The position numbers and the translations under genes are program-made. Positions 41,384 through 49,960 of a stretch of 64,000 nucleotides of DNA are shown one piece after another. This DNA is from a virus. A model generated the notes under the pieces. That model had not been told where the DNA came from, ran no database searches, and saw only the letters and a list, made by a program, of their open reading frames with translations. The first letter of the stretch is position 1. Each line of letters starts with the position of its first letter. The stretch is taken from positions 124,001 to 188,000 of IMG/VR virus record IMGVR_UViG_3300013005_000001. One strand, written 5' to 3'.

Positions 41384-41997
41384 TGTCTATGTATAATTTT
41401 TCTGCGTCTTCAATAAATGGAAAAGAAAACTATCTTTCTGAATTTAAGGGAAAAACAACTTTAGTAGTAAATATAGCTAGTAAGTTTGGCTATGAACCAC
41501 AGTGTTCTAATCTGTGGTCATATGCAAGAACTTGTAGACAACTTTGGCAGTTGCAATCTGTACATGACGAGTTTAAAAATAGAGGATTCTCGGTCCTAGC
41601 ATTCCCTTGTAACCAATTTGGTTCAATGGATCCAGGAACTAATGAACAAATAAACAATTTCATTAAAGATAATTATCCTTTTGTAACTTTTCCTATTTTT
41701 GAGAAAGTTGAAGTTAATGGAAAAAATGAACATGAGGTTTTTGCCTTCCTTAAAGGTTATGAAAAAAGATCATATTCAGACTTCGCTGCTGATGGTACAG
41801 AAGAAGCTAAAAAAGGACAGAATTTAGTAGGTCAGGCAATGGCAAGAATTTCTCATAATTATGAAAAGTTTTTAGTAAGTAGAGATGGAATTATGATATC
41901 TAGATTTAACTGGCAAGATATGCCGCTGGATGAAACGCCTAGAATTCAAGGTGCAGGCTGGACAATTAGACAAGCGATAGATGAAGTATTGGGATGA
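41380..41997 (+). CDS. Glutathione-peroxidase-like protein B lacking the catalytic cysteine, 205 aa
   Basis: Overlaps the previous stop (ATGATG). Clear family signatures: LSEFKGKTTLVVNIASK, FPCNQFGSMDPGTNEQI (in two blocks), NYEKFLVSRDG. But at the peroxidatic position the usual SKCGY is SKFGY (Phe36); the nearest Cys is C42. The enzyme is therefore probably not a standard peroxidase. It may have become a redox-independent binding protein, or use another cysteine (C42 or C77). It lies between oxygenases 4 and 5 in a tightly packed operon. Confidence 0.75.
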   Translation: MMSMYNFSASSINGKENYLSEFKGKTTLVVNIASKFGYEPQCSNLWSYARTCRQLWQLQSVHDEFKNRGFSVLAFPCNQFGSMDPGTNEQINNFIKDNYPFVTFPIFEKVEVNGKNEHEVFAFLKGYEKRSYSDFAADGTEEAKKGQNLVGQAMARISHNYEKFLVSRDGIMISRFNWQDMPLDETPRIQGAGWTIRQAIDEVLG

Positions 41998-43097
41998 ACC
42001 AGGAAAATAATAATAGAGAAAATCCATACTTGGGATTGTCTCCATATCCAGTGTCTCCAGATTTTACCGAAGAGATAATAGCTGAAATTGGAGACCTAGA
42101 AGCAGAAGAACTTGGACCCGGAATAGTAGTTATAAAAAATGCTTTCAAGATAGACCAAAGCAAAATACTTGACCATATAGACTCTCAGGCAGAAGAAGCC
42201 CATAGGACCAGATGGCAGTTTATAACAGCTGAGGATGGCGTTGAGTATGGCATAAACGAAGATGGCTTCAGATATAGGCTAGAGGATGTTCCTGCAGCTC
42301 CTGTGCGATTGTTGCAACCTGTAAATTCAGAAACGCCTGAAAATGTAAAAGAATTTTTTATTTACTTAGAAGAACAAATATATAAATCATTAATAAAATA
42401 TATAGATTTTTATCCACTTATGATAGGTAGTATTTGGTGGAAAAATAGAGGCCATATACTTAGATACGGAGATGGTGGCATCTTAGGCTGTCATGCAGAC
42501 AATGACACTAACTACAAAGTATCTCAAGGAGTTAGGTACATGCCTAAGGGCATGGTAGCATCTCGACAGACATGTGGGGCTTTAGTATATTTAAATGATC
42601 AGGTAGACACTGAAGAGGAATTAGATGGAAAAAACTTTACCGGTGGAAATTTAAACTTTGTTCACCTAGGGATATCTTATGCCCCCAAGAGGGGGGACAT
42701 TATCTTCTTCCCCACTAATTACGTAGCAGCACATGAAGTATCAAAAATGGGAAAGGGCGTTAGGTATGCTTACTTAACCTTCTTTGGACAAGGCGATAGC
42801 GATGTTAAGTCTAACATAGTGATTGTAGAGCCAGAAGAAAGTTACGATTGGTGTCCAGCTGTTTGGTTTAACAATATCTATGACGACTATGAAAGATATT
42901 GCAAAACTCCACATTCTAGATATTCTAATTTAGAAAAATATGGAGTTTCACCAGGTTGGAATCCAGTTTATCAAGGAAGAAACGTTGCACAATATAACAA
43001 TAGTCATGAGGCAATTGTTGTTGAGGAAAAAGAAATTCAAGAATCAGATACCGAACTACCAGAAGGGCCATGTGGAACAGAGCCTAGGTTAATATAA
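41994..43097 (+). CDS. 2-oxoglutarate/Fe(II) oxygenase 5
   Basis: 367 residues, overlapping the previous stop by four bases. Ligands H167-x-D169 (GCHADND) and H247 (AAHEV), Arg R257 (GVRYAY). The longest of the family, with a 100-residue C-terminal extension of Tyr/Asn/Pro. It belongs to a subgroup with oxygenases 6, 7 and 8: all share a W-W-x-x-x-G-H-I strand, an acidic insertion before the G-G strand, and FFP-S/T-NY before the second His. Tandem duplication is evident. Confidence 0.85.
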   Translation: MNQENNNRENPYLGLSPYPVSPDFTEEIIAEIGDLEAEELGPGIVVIKNAFKIDQSKILDHIDSQAEEAHRTRWQFITAEDGVEYGINEDGFRYRLEDVPAAPVRLLQPVNSETPENVKEFFIYLEEQIYKSLIKYIDFYPLMIGSIWWKNRGHILRYGDGGILGCHADNDTNYKVSQGVRYMPKGMVASRQTCGALVYLNDQVDTEEELDGKNFTGGNLNFVHLGISYAPKRGDIIFFPTNYVAAHEVSKMGKGVRYAYLTFFGQGDSDVKSNIVIVEPEESYDWCPAVWFNNIYDDYERYCKTPHSRYSNLEKYGVSPGWNPVYQGRNVAQYNNSHEAIVVEEKEIQESDTELPEGPCGTEPRLI

Positions 43098-44023
43098 TGT
43101 TTGAAATAAAAGAAGAAAATATAGAAATACATGATATGGGAATTGTTCTTTTTAAGAACGTTCTTCCCATGAAGGAACATGGTTATATATTGGACTTTGC
43201 AAGATCTTTAAGATTAAAAGCTTTAGAAGATGATTTTACTTTTATTAATGATGATTTAGGAAATCCACAATATGCAATCAACAGAAGTGGACATAGGTAC
43301 AGCCTAGAAGATGTAGACATAGCGTGCAATCACATTATGAATTTTATGCATGAAGGCTTAGATAAAAAATACTTTGACTTCTTTAAGGCTTGCGAAGACG
43401 TTCTTTACTCGTGCATGCTTAGGTATGTAGAGATGTTTCCTATGGTACTGACCTGCTTATGGTGGAGAACTCAAGGGCATATAGTGGGATATGGAAAAGG
43501 CGGGCGATTTGGAAAGCACTGTGACAATGATGTCAATTATCAACCAGGAGCAGAACCAGATCAACAGCTAGCAATAAGAAATGTTTTAGGTGGGCTAATT
43601 TATTTTAATAATTCAGTTTCTTCTTATAGCGAAGTAAGAAGAAATAATGATTACATAGGTGGAGAAATAGTTTTTCCATACGCAAATTTTACATACTCTC
43701 CAAAAGCGGGCGACGTACTGATGTTCCCATCGAATTATCTCGGCACACACAAGGTCCTTGAATGCAAAGACGGAGAAAGATATGCTTACGTTGGGTATTT
43801 TGCACAAGGGTCTAGCGATCCATCCAGAGGGGTAAACGTAAGACAGCCTTCAGAAGTAATGGATAGCGGTCAAGTGTGGATGCCAAACATAGTGCAAGAC
43901 TATTTGGCGTCAATAGAAAAAAGACATCCTCAAACAAACAAAGAGGAATTAGCACTATTGACCGAGGCAGCAAATAGACCAATGACTAGCAATAATACTA
44001 ATCAAGAAATTGGTAGAATATGA
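43097..44023 (+). CDS. 2-oxoglutarate/Fe(II) oxygenase 6
   Basis: 308 residues; shares one base with the previous gene. Ligands H141-x-D143 (KHCDND) and H218 (GTHKV), Arg R228 (GERYAY). Core strand DYIGGEIVFP. Same subgroup as oxygenases 5, 7 and 8. The tail is polar (about 60 residues). The conserved co-substrate Arg and complete ligands suggest an active enzyme. Confidence 0.85.
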   Translation: MFEIKEENIEIHDMGIVLFKNVLPMKEHGYILDFARSLRLKALEDDFTFINDDLGNPQYAINRSGHRYSLEDVDIACNHIMNFMHEGLDKKYFDFFKACEDVLYSCMLRYVEMFPMVLTCLWWRTQGHIVGYGKGGRFGKHCDNDVNYQPGAEPDQQLAIRNVLGGLIYFNNSVSSYSEVRRNNDYIGGEIVFPYANFTYSPKAGDVLMFPSNYLGTHKVLECKDGERYAYVGYFAQGSSDPSRGVNVRQPSEVMDSGQVWMPNIVQDYLASIEKRHPQTNKEELALLTEAANRPMTSNNTNQEIGRI

Positions 44024-44901
44024 TTTTTAATAAAGTAGAACCAAAACACTTAGGTGGTGGAGTAGTGGTCTTTGAAGCCTGTCTTGATTTAGATTGGGAG
44101 AACTTACTCAAAAGATCAAATCAGTTAATAGAAGAAGAATGGAACGATATGTATTCTCCAGGAATAGATCCTGAGACTGGTGAAGAAATATATGTAAACA
44201 AAAGTGGTTATTTCTTCAATAAAGGCAGCATTGACTTAATGCCAAAAAGAGCTAGTGCGATTCATTACAAGGACAATGAAGATTTGCGTGACCTTTTTTC
44301 TTTTATAGAGTCGGCAAAAGACAAATGCTTGTTACAATATTTTGAGCTTTTTCCATTGGCTTACAAATGTGTATGGTGGAAAGTCAAAGGTCATATATTG
44401 CAATATCCAAAAAATGTTTACCTTGGCTCCCATTCAGATATCAGTGGTGATTACATCTATGGAGTTTTAGAACCTCAAGATCAATTGGCCTTAAGAAACG
44501 TCGTTACAAGTTTAGTGTATTTTAATGATTCAGTTGATAACGAGAAAGATCTAGATGGTCAAAATTACATTGGTGGACATCATTATTTTAATTATTTAGA
44601 CATAGATTATTCTCCCAAAAAAGGAGATATAATATTCTTCCCATCTAACTACATGGCTGCCCACGAGGTAAAACCGGTAAAAGAAGGCCTTAGATACAGT
44701 TATCTTGGATGGTATAGTCAAGGGACTCCTAACCCAGCTGTTCACGAATATGTAGCAGATCCCTTAAAAGATCCTGAACTATCAAAGAAAGCAACAAACG
44801 TTTATATGACGACGCTTAGAGAAGATTTGAAAAAACATCTAATAGAATCTGGATACAAAGAAGATTCTCCTCAGTTCTATATTACAAAATCAAACTATTA
44901 A
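44020..44901 (+). CDS. 2-oxoglutarate/Fe(II) oxygenase 7
   Basis: 293 residues; overlaps by four bases. Ligands H138-x-D140 (GSHSDIS) and H215 (AAHEV), Arg R225 (GLRYSY). The G-G strand reads IGGHHYF instead of GGEI, replacing the acidic residue with His, which may alter substrate choice. Otherwise closest to oxygenase 5. Confidence 0.85.
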   Translation: MIFNKVEPKHLGGGVVVFEACLDLDWENLLKRSNQLIEEEWNDMYSPGIDPETGEEIYVNKSGYFFNKGSIDLMPKRASAIHYKDNEDLRDLFSFIESAKDKCLLQYFELFPLAYKCVWWKVKGHILQYPKNVYLGSHSDISGDYIYGVLEPQDQLALRNVVTSLVYFNDSVDNEKDLDGQNYIGGHHYFNYLDIDYSPKKGDIIFFPSNYMAAHEVKPVKEGLRYSYLGWYSQGTPNPAVHEYVADPLKDPELSKKATNVYMTTLREDLKKHLIESGYKEDSPQFYITKSNY

Positions 44902-44909
44902 GGAACCTT

Positions 44910-45716
44910 ATGAAATCTAAACATATTGGAATGGGCGTAGTCATATGCGAAAACGTAATTGATATAGACCAAGATTTTCTTTTTGAATATATTAATTGGA
45001 TTCGCAAAAATCAAGAAGACACTTTTGTTTATTTAGAGGAAGATGGCGTAGAGTACGCTATTAATAAAACTGGTTTTAAATTTAAGCTAGAAGACGTTAA
45101 GCAGGCACCACAAAGATTTTTGGATACAAAAGGAAAACAATTAAACTCTCCTGTTCCTCAGAAATACATCGATTTTATAGACTCACTAGAGAACGCAGTC
45201 TACGATGCTCTTGTGGAATACTGCTGTTACTTCCCGGACGCAGGGACAACATCTTGGTGGAGACCAACTGGTCATATAGCTGGATATGAAAATGGTCAAA
45301 GAATAGGCCAGCATTGCGACGATCAAGTACCTTACGAATGGGGTAAGCCAACAAGCAATCAAGTCTCGATGCATAATAGTTCAAGCATAAACTTATATTT
45401 AAATGATTGCGTAGACTCACAAGATGATTTAAATAATTTTAATTATACTGGTGGAGAAATCCATTTTCCAAATATTCCATATGTTTGGAAACCAAAAGCT
45501 GGATCAGTGGCAATATATCCTTCTAGCTACATTGGTAGACATGAAGTCTATCCTGTGGATCTGGGCCAGCGTTATGCGTTCTTGAGCATAGCTTGTTATG
45601 GCACATCTTTTGACAGAGAAGAAACAGTTGGGCAAGAGAATGATCAAAAACACTGGATGCCGGACCTAATAAAAGATGTTAATAATAGGGTTGGTAAAAA
45701 GAATTTTTTACTTTAA
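44910..45716 (+). CDS. 2-oxoglutarate/Fe(II) oxygenase 8
   Basis: 268 residues, ATG 44910 behind AAGGAACCTT. Ligands H135-x-D137 (QHCDDQ) and H211 (GRHEV), Arg R221 (GQRYAF). Core strand TGGEIHFP. Last member of the tandem series and last gene before the neck/tail operon. Confidence 0.85.
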   Translation: MKSKHIGMGVVICENVIDIDQDFLFEYINWIRKNQEDTFVYLEEDGVEYAINKTGFKFKLEDVKQAPQRFLDTKGKQLNSPVPQKYIDFIDSLENAVYDALVEYCCYFPDAGTTSWWRPTGHIAGYENGQRIGQHCDDQVPYEWGKPTSNQVSMHNSSSINLYLNDCVDSQDDLNNFNYTGGEIHFPNIPYVWKPKAGSVAIYPSSYIGRHEVYPVDLGQRYAFLSIACYGTSFDREETVGQENDQKHWMPDLIKDVNNRVGKKNFLL

Positions 45717-45720
45717 ATCG

Positions 45721-45728
45721 TTACTATA
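45721..45728 (+). promoter_or_regulatory. TTACTATA motif, copy 6
   Basis: CGTTACTATAACAGGGG 24 bases before ATG 45752, immediately after the oxygenase operon. Confidence 0.45.
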
Positions 45729-45751
45729 ACAGGGGACAAGAAGGGGTATAG

Positions 45752-46135
45752 ATGAGCCTATTATATAATCAGCTACTGTCTTATGACGCCCCATCTATTT
45801 TTTATAGTGGTGATATAGGCGTTTCTCCGTCTAGTATTTTAAATCCTATTCAAATAGGAAATCCAAGTATACTTTCTCAGGCAATAAATAATCAATCCAG
45901 TTTAACCACAATTGGATTAATATCCTATGACTTTGCTCCAAGCGGACAAATCACAGGAGTTACATCCTACGGACTTGCTTCAAGCGGACAGATTACAGCA
46001 GTCACATACAATGACTTTGCCTCTAGCGGACAAATCACAGGAGTTACATCTTATGACCTTGCTCCTAGTGGACAAATTGCAATGGAAGTAACATCTTCTC
46101 CTGGAACAGCCATCTTGACTTTACAGCAGATTTAA
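45752..46135 (+). CDS. Repeat protein with SGQI units, 127 aa
   Basis: After a hydrophobic/polar N-terminal part of about 65 residues come four or five tandem 14-15-residue repeats of the type S-Y-D-L-A-P-S-G-Q-I-T-G-V-T, which probably form a small beta-solenoid or stacked turns. It starts the tail region but has no recognised family. It may be a surface or tip protein. The DNA repeats are visibly homologous (AGCGGACAAATCACAGGAGT twice). Confidence 0.6.
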   Translation: MSLLYNQLLSYDAPSIFYSGDIGVSPSSILNPIQIGNPSILSQAINNQSSLTTIGLISYDFAPSGQITGVTSYGLASSGQITAVTYNDFASSGQITGVTSYDLAPSGQIAMEVTSSPGTAILTLQQI

Positions 46136-46157
46136 CTATATATAATATATTATTGCG

Positions 46158-46165
46158 CTACTATT
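46158..46165 (+). promoter_or_regulatory. CTACTATT motif, copy 7
   Basis: GCGCTACTATTCTATG 30 bases before ATG 46195; a weaker match to the TTACTATA series. Confidence 0.3.
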
Positions 46166-46194
46166 CTATGTAAAGCTTTATTTTTGGAGATTCT

Positions 46195-47145
46195 ATGACT
46201 ACTGGAAATGTTCTTGTAAACGACACCGTAAGAATTAGGGTTAGATTTATAGATATAGATCCTACCACTGGTAATGAGATTGAAATTTCTCCAACTTTAG
46301 TTACCGTTAATATATTTGATTCTGAAGATGCAATAGTAGAAACTGGTCAAGCTCAAGCCGTAAGCGGATCCACTTCTTCATATTACTATGACTTCACAGC
46401 TACAATAGCAGGTGAATATAAAATAACTTTTATTGGAACATTTGCTAACTCAACATTTGTAAATGTAAATCAAAACTTATATGTAAGCAGCCAAACGGCA
46501 GAATATAGACCAACTATAACTTTATCGGCAGATGAAACCATATCATTTGGAGCAGATATAACACCACTTTATGTAGATCCAGAAATCCTTCAAAGTACAT
46601 TTCCAGATGCAACAAAGCTTGAAATAGCAGAACTAATACATAATTTTTCTCAAGAAATAAATAGCATTATTGGTATAAATTCTACTACAACAGATCCAGT
46701 TGCCGTAATGGAGAGCTATGGGGTAGCCCCTTATGCCGTAGTAGAATACATCAAAGCAGCTACATGCTGTGAGCTTACTAGAGTTTATGGTTTTGGCGGA
46801 GATGATGAATTGAGTATACAATTAGCAGATTTGCAGATTACAAACAGAAATACTCCAAGAAGTAATATAACAAGATCTAACGCAACAACCTGGTGCCAAA
46901 TAGCAGCAGCTTTAAGGAAAGAACTTCTGTCAAAGAGAACTGGCATAAGAGGCGTACAGCCAAAGGGAACGCCTAGAAGAGTCACCACCCCATCTGGAGC
47001 ATCATTGGATCTGCAAACCGGGGCACTTATATATATTAACGATACTAACGTATACGGCCCAAGGGATCTGTTCAGACAAGGTACAAGCGCCCAATCTGGC
47101 GTAGACGACCCCATGCCAAGCAGGGGCATAAAGAGATATGATTAA
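46195..47145 (+). CDS. Head-tail adaptor candidate with N-terminal Ig-like domain, 316 aa
   Basis: Two parts: an Ig-like beta domain (about 1-105: NDTVRIRVRFIDID, GEYKITFIGTF) and a helical part (about 120-215: VDPEILQSTFPDATKLEIAEL, then AAALRKELL) similar in layout to head-completion adaptors of the gp6/gp15 type that dock on the portal. It lies just before a head-closure candidate, the expected neck order. The call rests on order and helix pattern. Confidence 0.55.
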   Translation: MTTGNVLVNDTVRIRVRFIDIDPTTGNEIEISPTLVTVNIFDSEDAIVETGQAQAVSGSTSSYYYDFTATIAGEYKITFIGTFANSTFVNVNQNLYVSSQTAEYRPTITLSADETISFGADITPLYVDPEILQSTFPDATKLEIAELIHNFSQEINSIIGINSTTTDPVAVMESYGVAPYAVVEYIKAATCCELTRVYGFGGDDELSIQLADLQITNRNTPRSNITRSNATTWCQIAAALRKELLSKRTGIRGVQPKGTPRRVTTPSGASLDLQTGALIYINDTNVYGPRDLFRQGTSAQSGVDDPMPSRGIKRYD

Positions 47146-47518
47146 TGCTAAAAATATCATTAAAAAGATATTAAGAGAATGGGGTCATGATATACTTTAT
47201 CAAAGAAGAATATCTGACGATTTTTCATACTCAGAAGTTTTAGAAAGAATAACTACAAGAAGTCAGTTAGCTAAGTCTTCTAGAATTTCATCAACATTAG
47301 AAGAAGAAATAGAAGGTTACTTTGTCAATTCTGATTTAGTATATTACTTTGAATCTTCGGTCAATCCTCAATCTGGGGATAGAATATATGAAGAGTCTTT
47401 TACAAATTTAGATGAAACAATAATTTACAGAATAGACGCTACGTACGGTGTTAGAGGACGTTTTGGCGAAATAAATTATTGGATAGTTGGAGCAACAAAG
47501 GAAACGCCAGCAGGATAA
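47138..47518 (+). CDS. Head-closure (stopper) protein candidate, 126 aa
   Basis: Overlaps the previous gene by eight bases. A helix at the start (NIIKKILREWGHDILYQRR) is followed by a beta domain ending YRIDATYGVRGRFGEI and NYWIVGA, a pattern common in small head-closure proteins that seal the neck after packaging. The size (126) fits. The name is inferred from position and fold pattern. Confidence 0.55.
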   Translation: MINAKNIIKKILREWGHDILYQRRISDDFSYSEVLERITTRSQLAKSSRISSTLEEEIEGYFVNSDLVYYFESSVNPQSGDRIYEESFTNLDETIIYRIDATYGVRGRFGEINYWIVGATKETPAG

Positions 47519-47519
47519 T

Positions 47520-49140
47520 ATGTTACTAGTAAGTCCAGGAACAGTAGTAGAGATTCCATTTGTATACAGATCTGGGTACACCTATGTCGATCCAGACGTT
47601 AGTATAACAGCTCTTCTTAAGAGGCGGATTTAACAACGCAGGCCCTGTTATAGCTGGCCCATTTGTGTGGGCTCCGGCTTCATTGGATTGGAGTGAATAT
47701 GATTTTGCTGACGATGTTATTTTTTACAAAGACGAATCAATAACAGAGGCATACCCAGTGCTTAAAAGGGATTCTGTAGGTTCTTTTGTAATTAAGTTAA
47801 AGATACCAGAAAATCTTTTTGATGGAATGTATACCATTCAAGTAACAGCACTAGTAGATGGATTGTCTGTATCAAGAGAAATAAATTTGCAATCATCCAA
47901 TGGATACCAGACATATGAAGATTCTTTTGATTTAGGTTCAAAGTCAATAAAAATAGGCAATAGATCTTTATATCAAAATATTGGAGATTCAACAACTCAA
48001 AATATATTATTAATAGGTCATACAGACGCTTTACAACCTTACGGAATAGTAAAATTAAAGTCTATTCAAGATGGAATAAACTTATTAAGAGGTGATGTAA
48101 AATCTCCGTTACTTAGAGGAATGTTTGATGCGTATGCATGCGGAGCAAGAGATATATATTTAATGTCTTGTGGGTATATGAGCGAATACGTAGAAGAAGT
48201 TAGTGATAGAAATGTAGAAATATTTTCTGACGATGATGCAACACCAAATCAATATTCTTTTTACGATTTGTATTACTTGAGACTTAATGAATGTTATTCA
48301 CTTCTAAAAGATTATGAATTTTTAAACATAATAGTGCCATTAGAAACTTCAATTATAAATACTGGACTTAATAATTTTGTTGAGCAACTTGCAACCCACT
48401 GTGAATTTTTACAGACTGAAACGGGTGAAGTCCAGTTTGGAATAATAGGTTCTAGAAATAATGGATTATCAATATCAGATATTGACCTATTGGAAGAAAA
48501 AGATTTTAATTTAGATCCAGTTATAACACCTGAAGGTTATGTTATTTCTGATAAGGGTAGACATGTAATATTGATTTATGGTGAAATAATTTTAAGCCAC
48601 AAACAACTACAGGTAAGTTATTCCGGTTCACCAGCTGCCGCAGTAGCTGGAATGATATCGTCTACTAGAATAGATAGAGGTTTAACTAAGACTAAAATAC
48701 CAGCCGCTTTTTCTATTCATGGAGCAGATCTAAACGCTGCACAAGTAAAAAGACTTCAAGACATAGGAATTAACACTGTGGTTAGAGGACAAAGATCTAG
48801 AAGGGCAGCAATCTTTGACACATGTCTAAGCAGTGATTACACTAAATCTATTAGTGAATCCTATAAAGATTGCAGCAATGTTAGATTAGTTTCTTTAGTC
48901 ATTAGGGAGATTCAATCCTTAGGAAACCTCGCTGTTGGAAAATTTGGATATGATAAAATAGTATCTTATGTAGAAGAGTTTCTGTCAGCACTACAAAGCT
49001 CTAGGGTAATAGTTGACTATTCAATGAATGTTTCTGCAAATAAGGTAGATAAAAGTACTCTTTACTTTAACATATCAATTACTTCTTCCAGAACTTTGAG
49101 ACAAATTTCTTTTAATGTTTCTAGTGGTAAGGGCGCATAA
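47520..49140 (+). CDS. Tail sheath-like protein 1, CGG-recoded, 539 aa
   Basis: ATG 47520 overlaps the previous stop area (TAATATG). After 35 codons the frame reads CGG-ATT-TAA; skipping C at 47625 gives K-R-G-F-N-N-A-G-P and an open frame to 49140. The C-terminal half resembles contractile sheath proteins: SGSPAAAVAGMISSTRIDRG, KIPAAF, then QVKRLQDIGINTVV and a final beta segment. The N-terminal half has an Ig-like insert. With the sheath at 49961 this gives two sheath-family proteins; this one may be a sheath terminator or a neck/baseplate variant. Confidence 0.65.
47625..47628 (+). other. CGGA +1 recoding site 7
   Basis: Context AAG-AGG-CGG-ATT-TAA. Skipping C gives AGG-GGA-TTT-AAC-AAC and rejoins the sheath-like frame. 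The zero frame ends one codon after CGG. Confidence 0.65.
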
Positions 49141-49877
49141 TGACACAGAATGTTATAGGATTTCCATCTGGAAATAGAAACGATGTTAGTTTTGACAGAG
49201 TATTTGGAGAGCCGCTTCAAGCTAGTGGAAATCTCAGTTACTTAGAATTTATAGCAGTAGTTAAATCTTTATGGGAAAATGCTTATCCAGATATTAAAAT
49301 TAAACCAACGCAGAGTGGGACATATGCAGATTATCCCGTAATAGTATATGGACTAGAACTAAGAAAAGCTCACACCAGTGAACCAAAACCAAGAACCAGA
49401 ACTACTCAAACGAATAAAGATGTAGTTGTCTTCGGTCAAAGATTTCAAAACATAGTTAGCTTTACTGTAATAACAGAAGCAAATGGTGGAGCAAAACAAG
49501 GTTCTGCAGCAAGATATTCTGGGCCAGAAGTGGCGGACAATATCATGGAGATATTTGAAGACTTTATGCTAGAACATACTCCTGTCTTTAAAAGGCTAGG
49601 CGCTTCAGAATTTGTTTATTCAAGAAGACTTTCTGACTCTGAAGAAAATAGAGACAGTACTGACATTTGCAAAAGAACTGTTACTTATATGTTAACTACC
49701 GAAAAACTGTTTGCTCAAAATGTAGACCATATTGAGAGTATCGTTTTAGACGTGAGAAGATACATGTCTTACGAACAGTCCATATGGGACAGTGCTCAAG
49801 AAGGTGCTACCCCAGACTTTACTGGAACAGAAGTAAATATAATAGACTTGTATCAAAGTTCCACTCCCAACACTTAA
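49140..49877 (+). CDS. Tail terminator/completion protein candidate, 245 aa
   Basis: Shares one base with the previous stop. The centre has the pattern of tail-terminator proteins: FTVITEANGGAKQ, VADNIMEIFEDFML, then LGASEFVYSRRLSD and CKRTVTYMLTTEKLF. Located between the two sheath-like genes, consistent with capping the tail at the neck. Polar C-terminal tail. Family assigned by pattern and order only. Confidence 0.5.
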   Translation: MTQNVIGFPSGNRNDVSFDRVFGEPLQASGNLSYLEFIAVVKSLWENAYPDIKIKPTQSGTYADYPVIVYGLELRKAHTSEPKPRTRTTQTNKDVVVFGQRFQNIVSFTVITEANGGAKQGSAARYSGPEVADNIMEIFEDFMLEHTPVFKRLGASEFVYSRRLSDSEENRDSTDICKRTVTYMLTTEKLFAQNVDHIESIVLDVRRYMSYEQSIWDSAQEGATPDFTGTEVNIIDLYQSSTPNT

Positions 49878-49913
49878 TGTAGTTTGTTTTTATATCTTAC
49901 CTATTACTATATT

Positions 49914-49921
49914 GTCTGAAG
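49914..49921 (+). promoter_or_regulatory. TTACTATA motif, copy 8
   Basis: CTATTACTATATTG 40 bases before the sheath ATG 49961; that gene also has CGGAGG as ribosome binding site. Confidence 0.45.
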
Positions 49922-49960
49922 TAATATATTTATCTGCCCTAATCGGAGGTCTAAAGTCTA

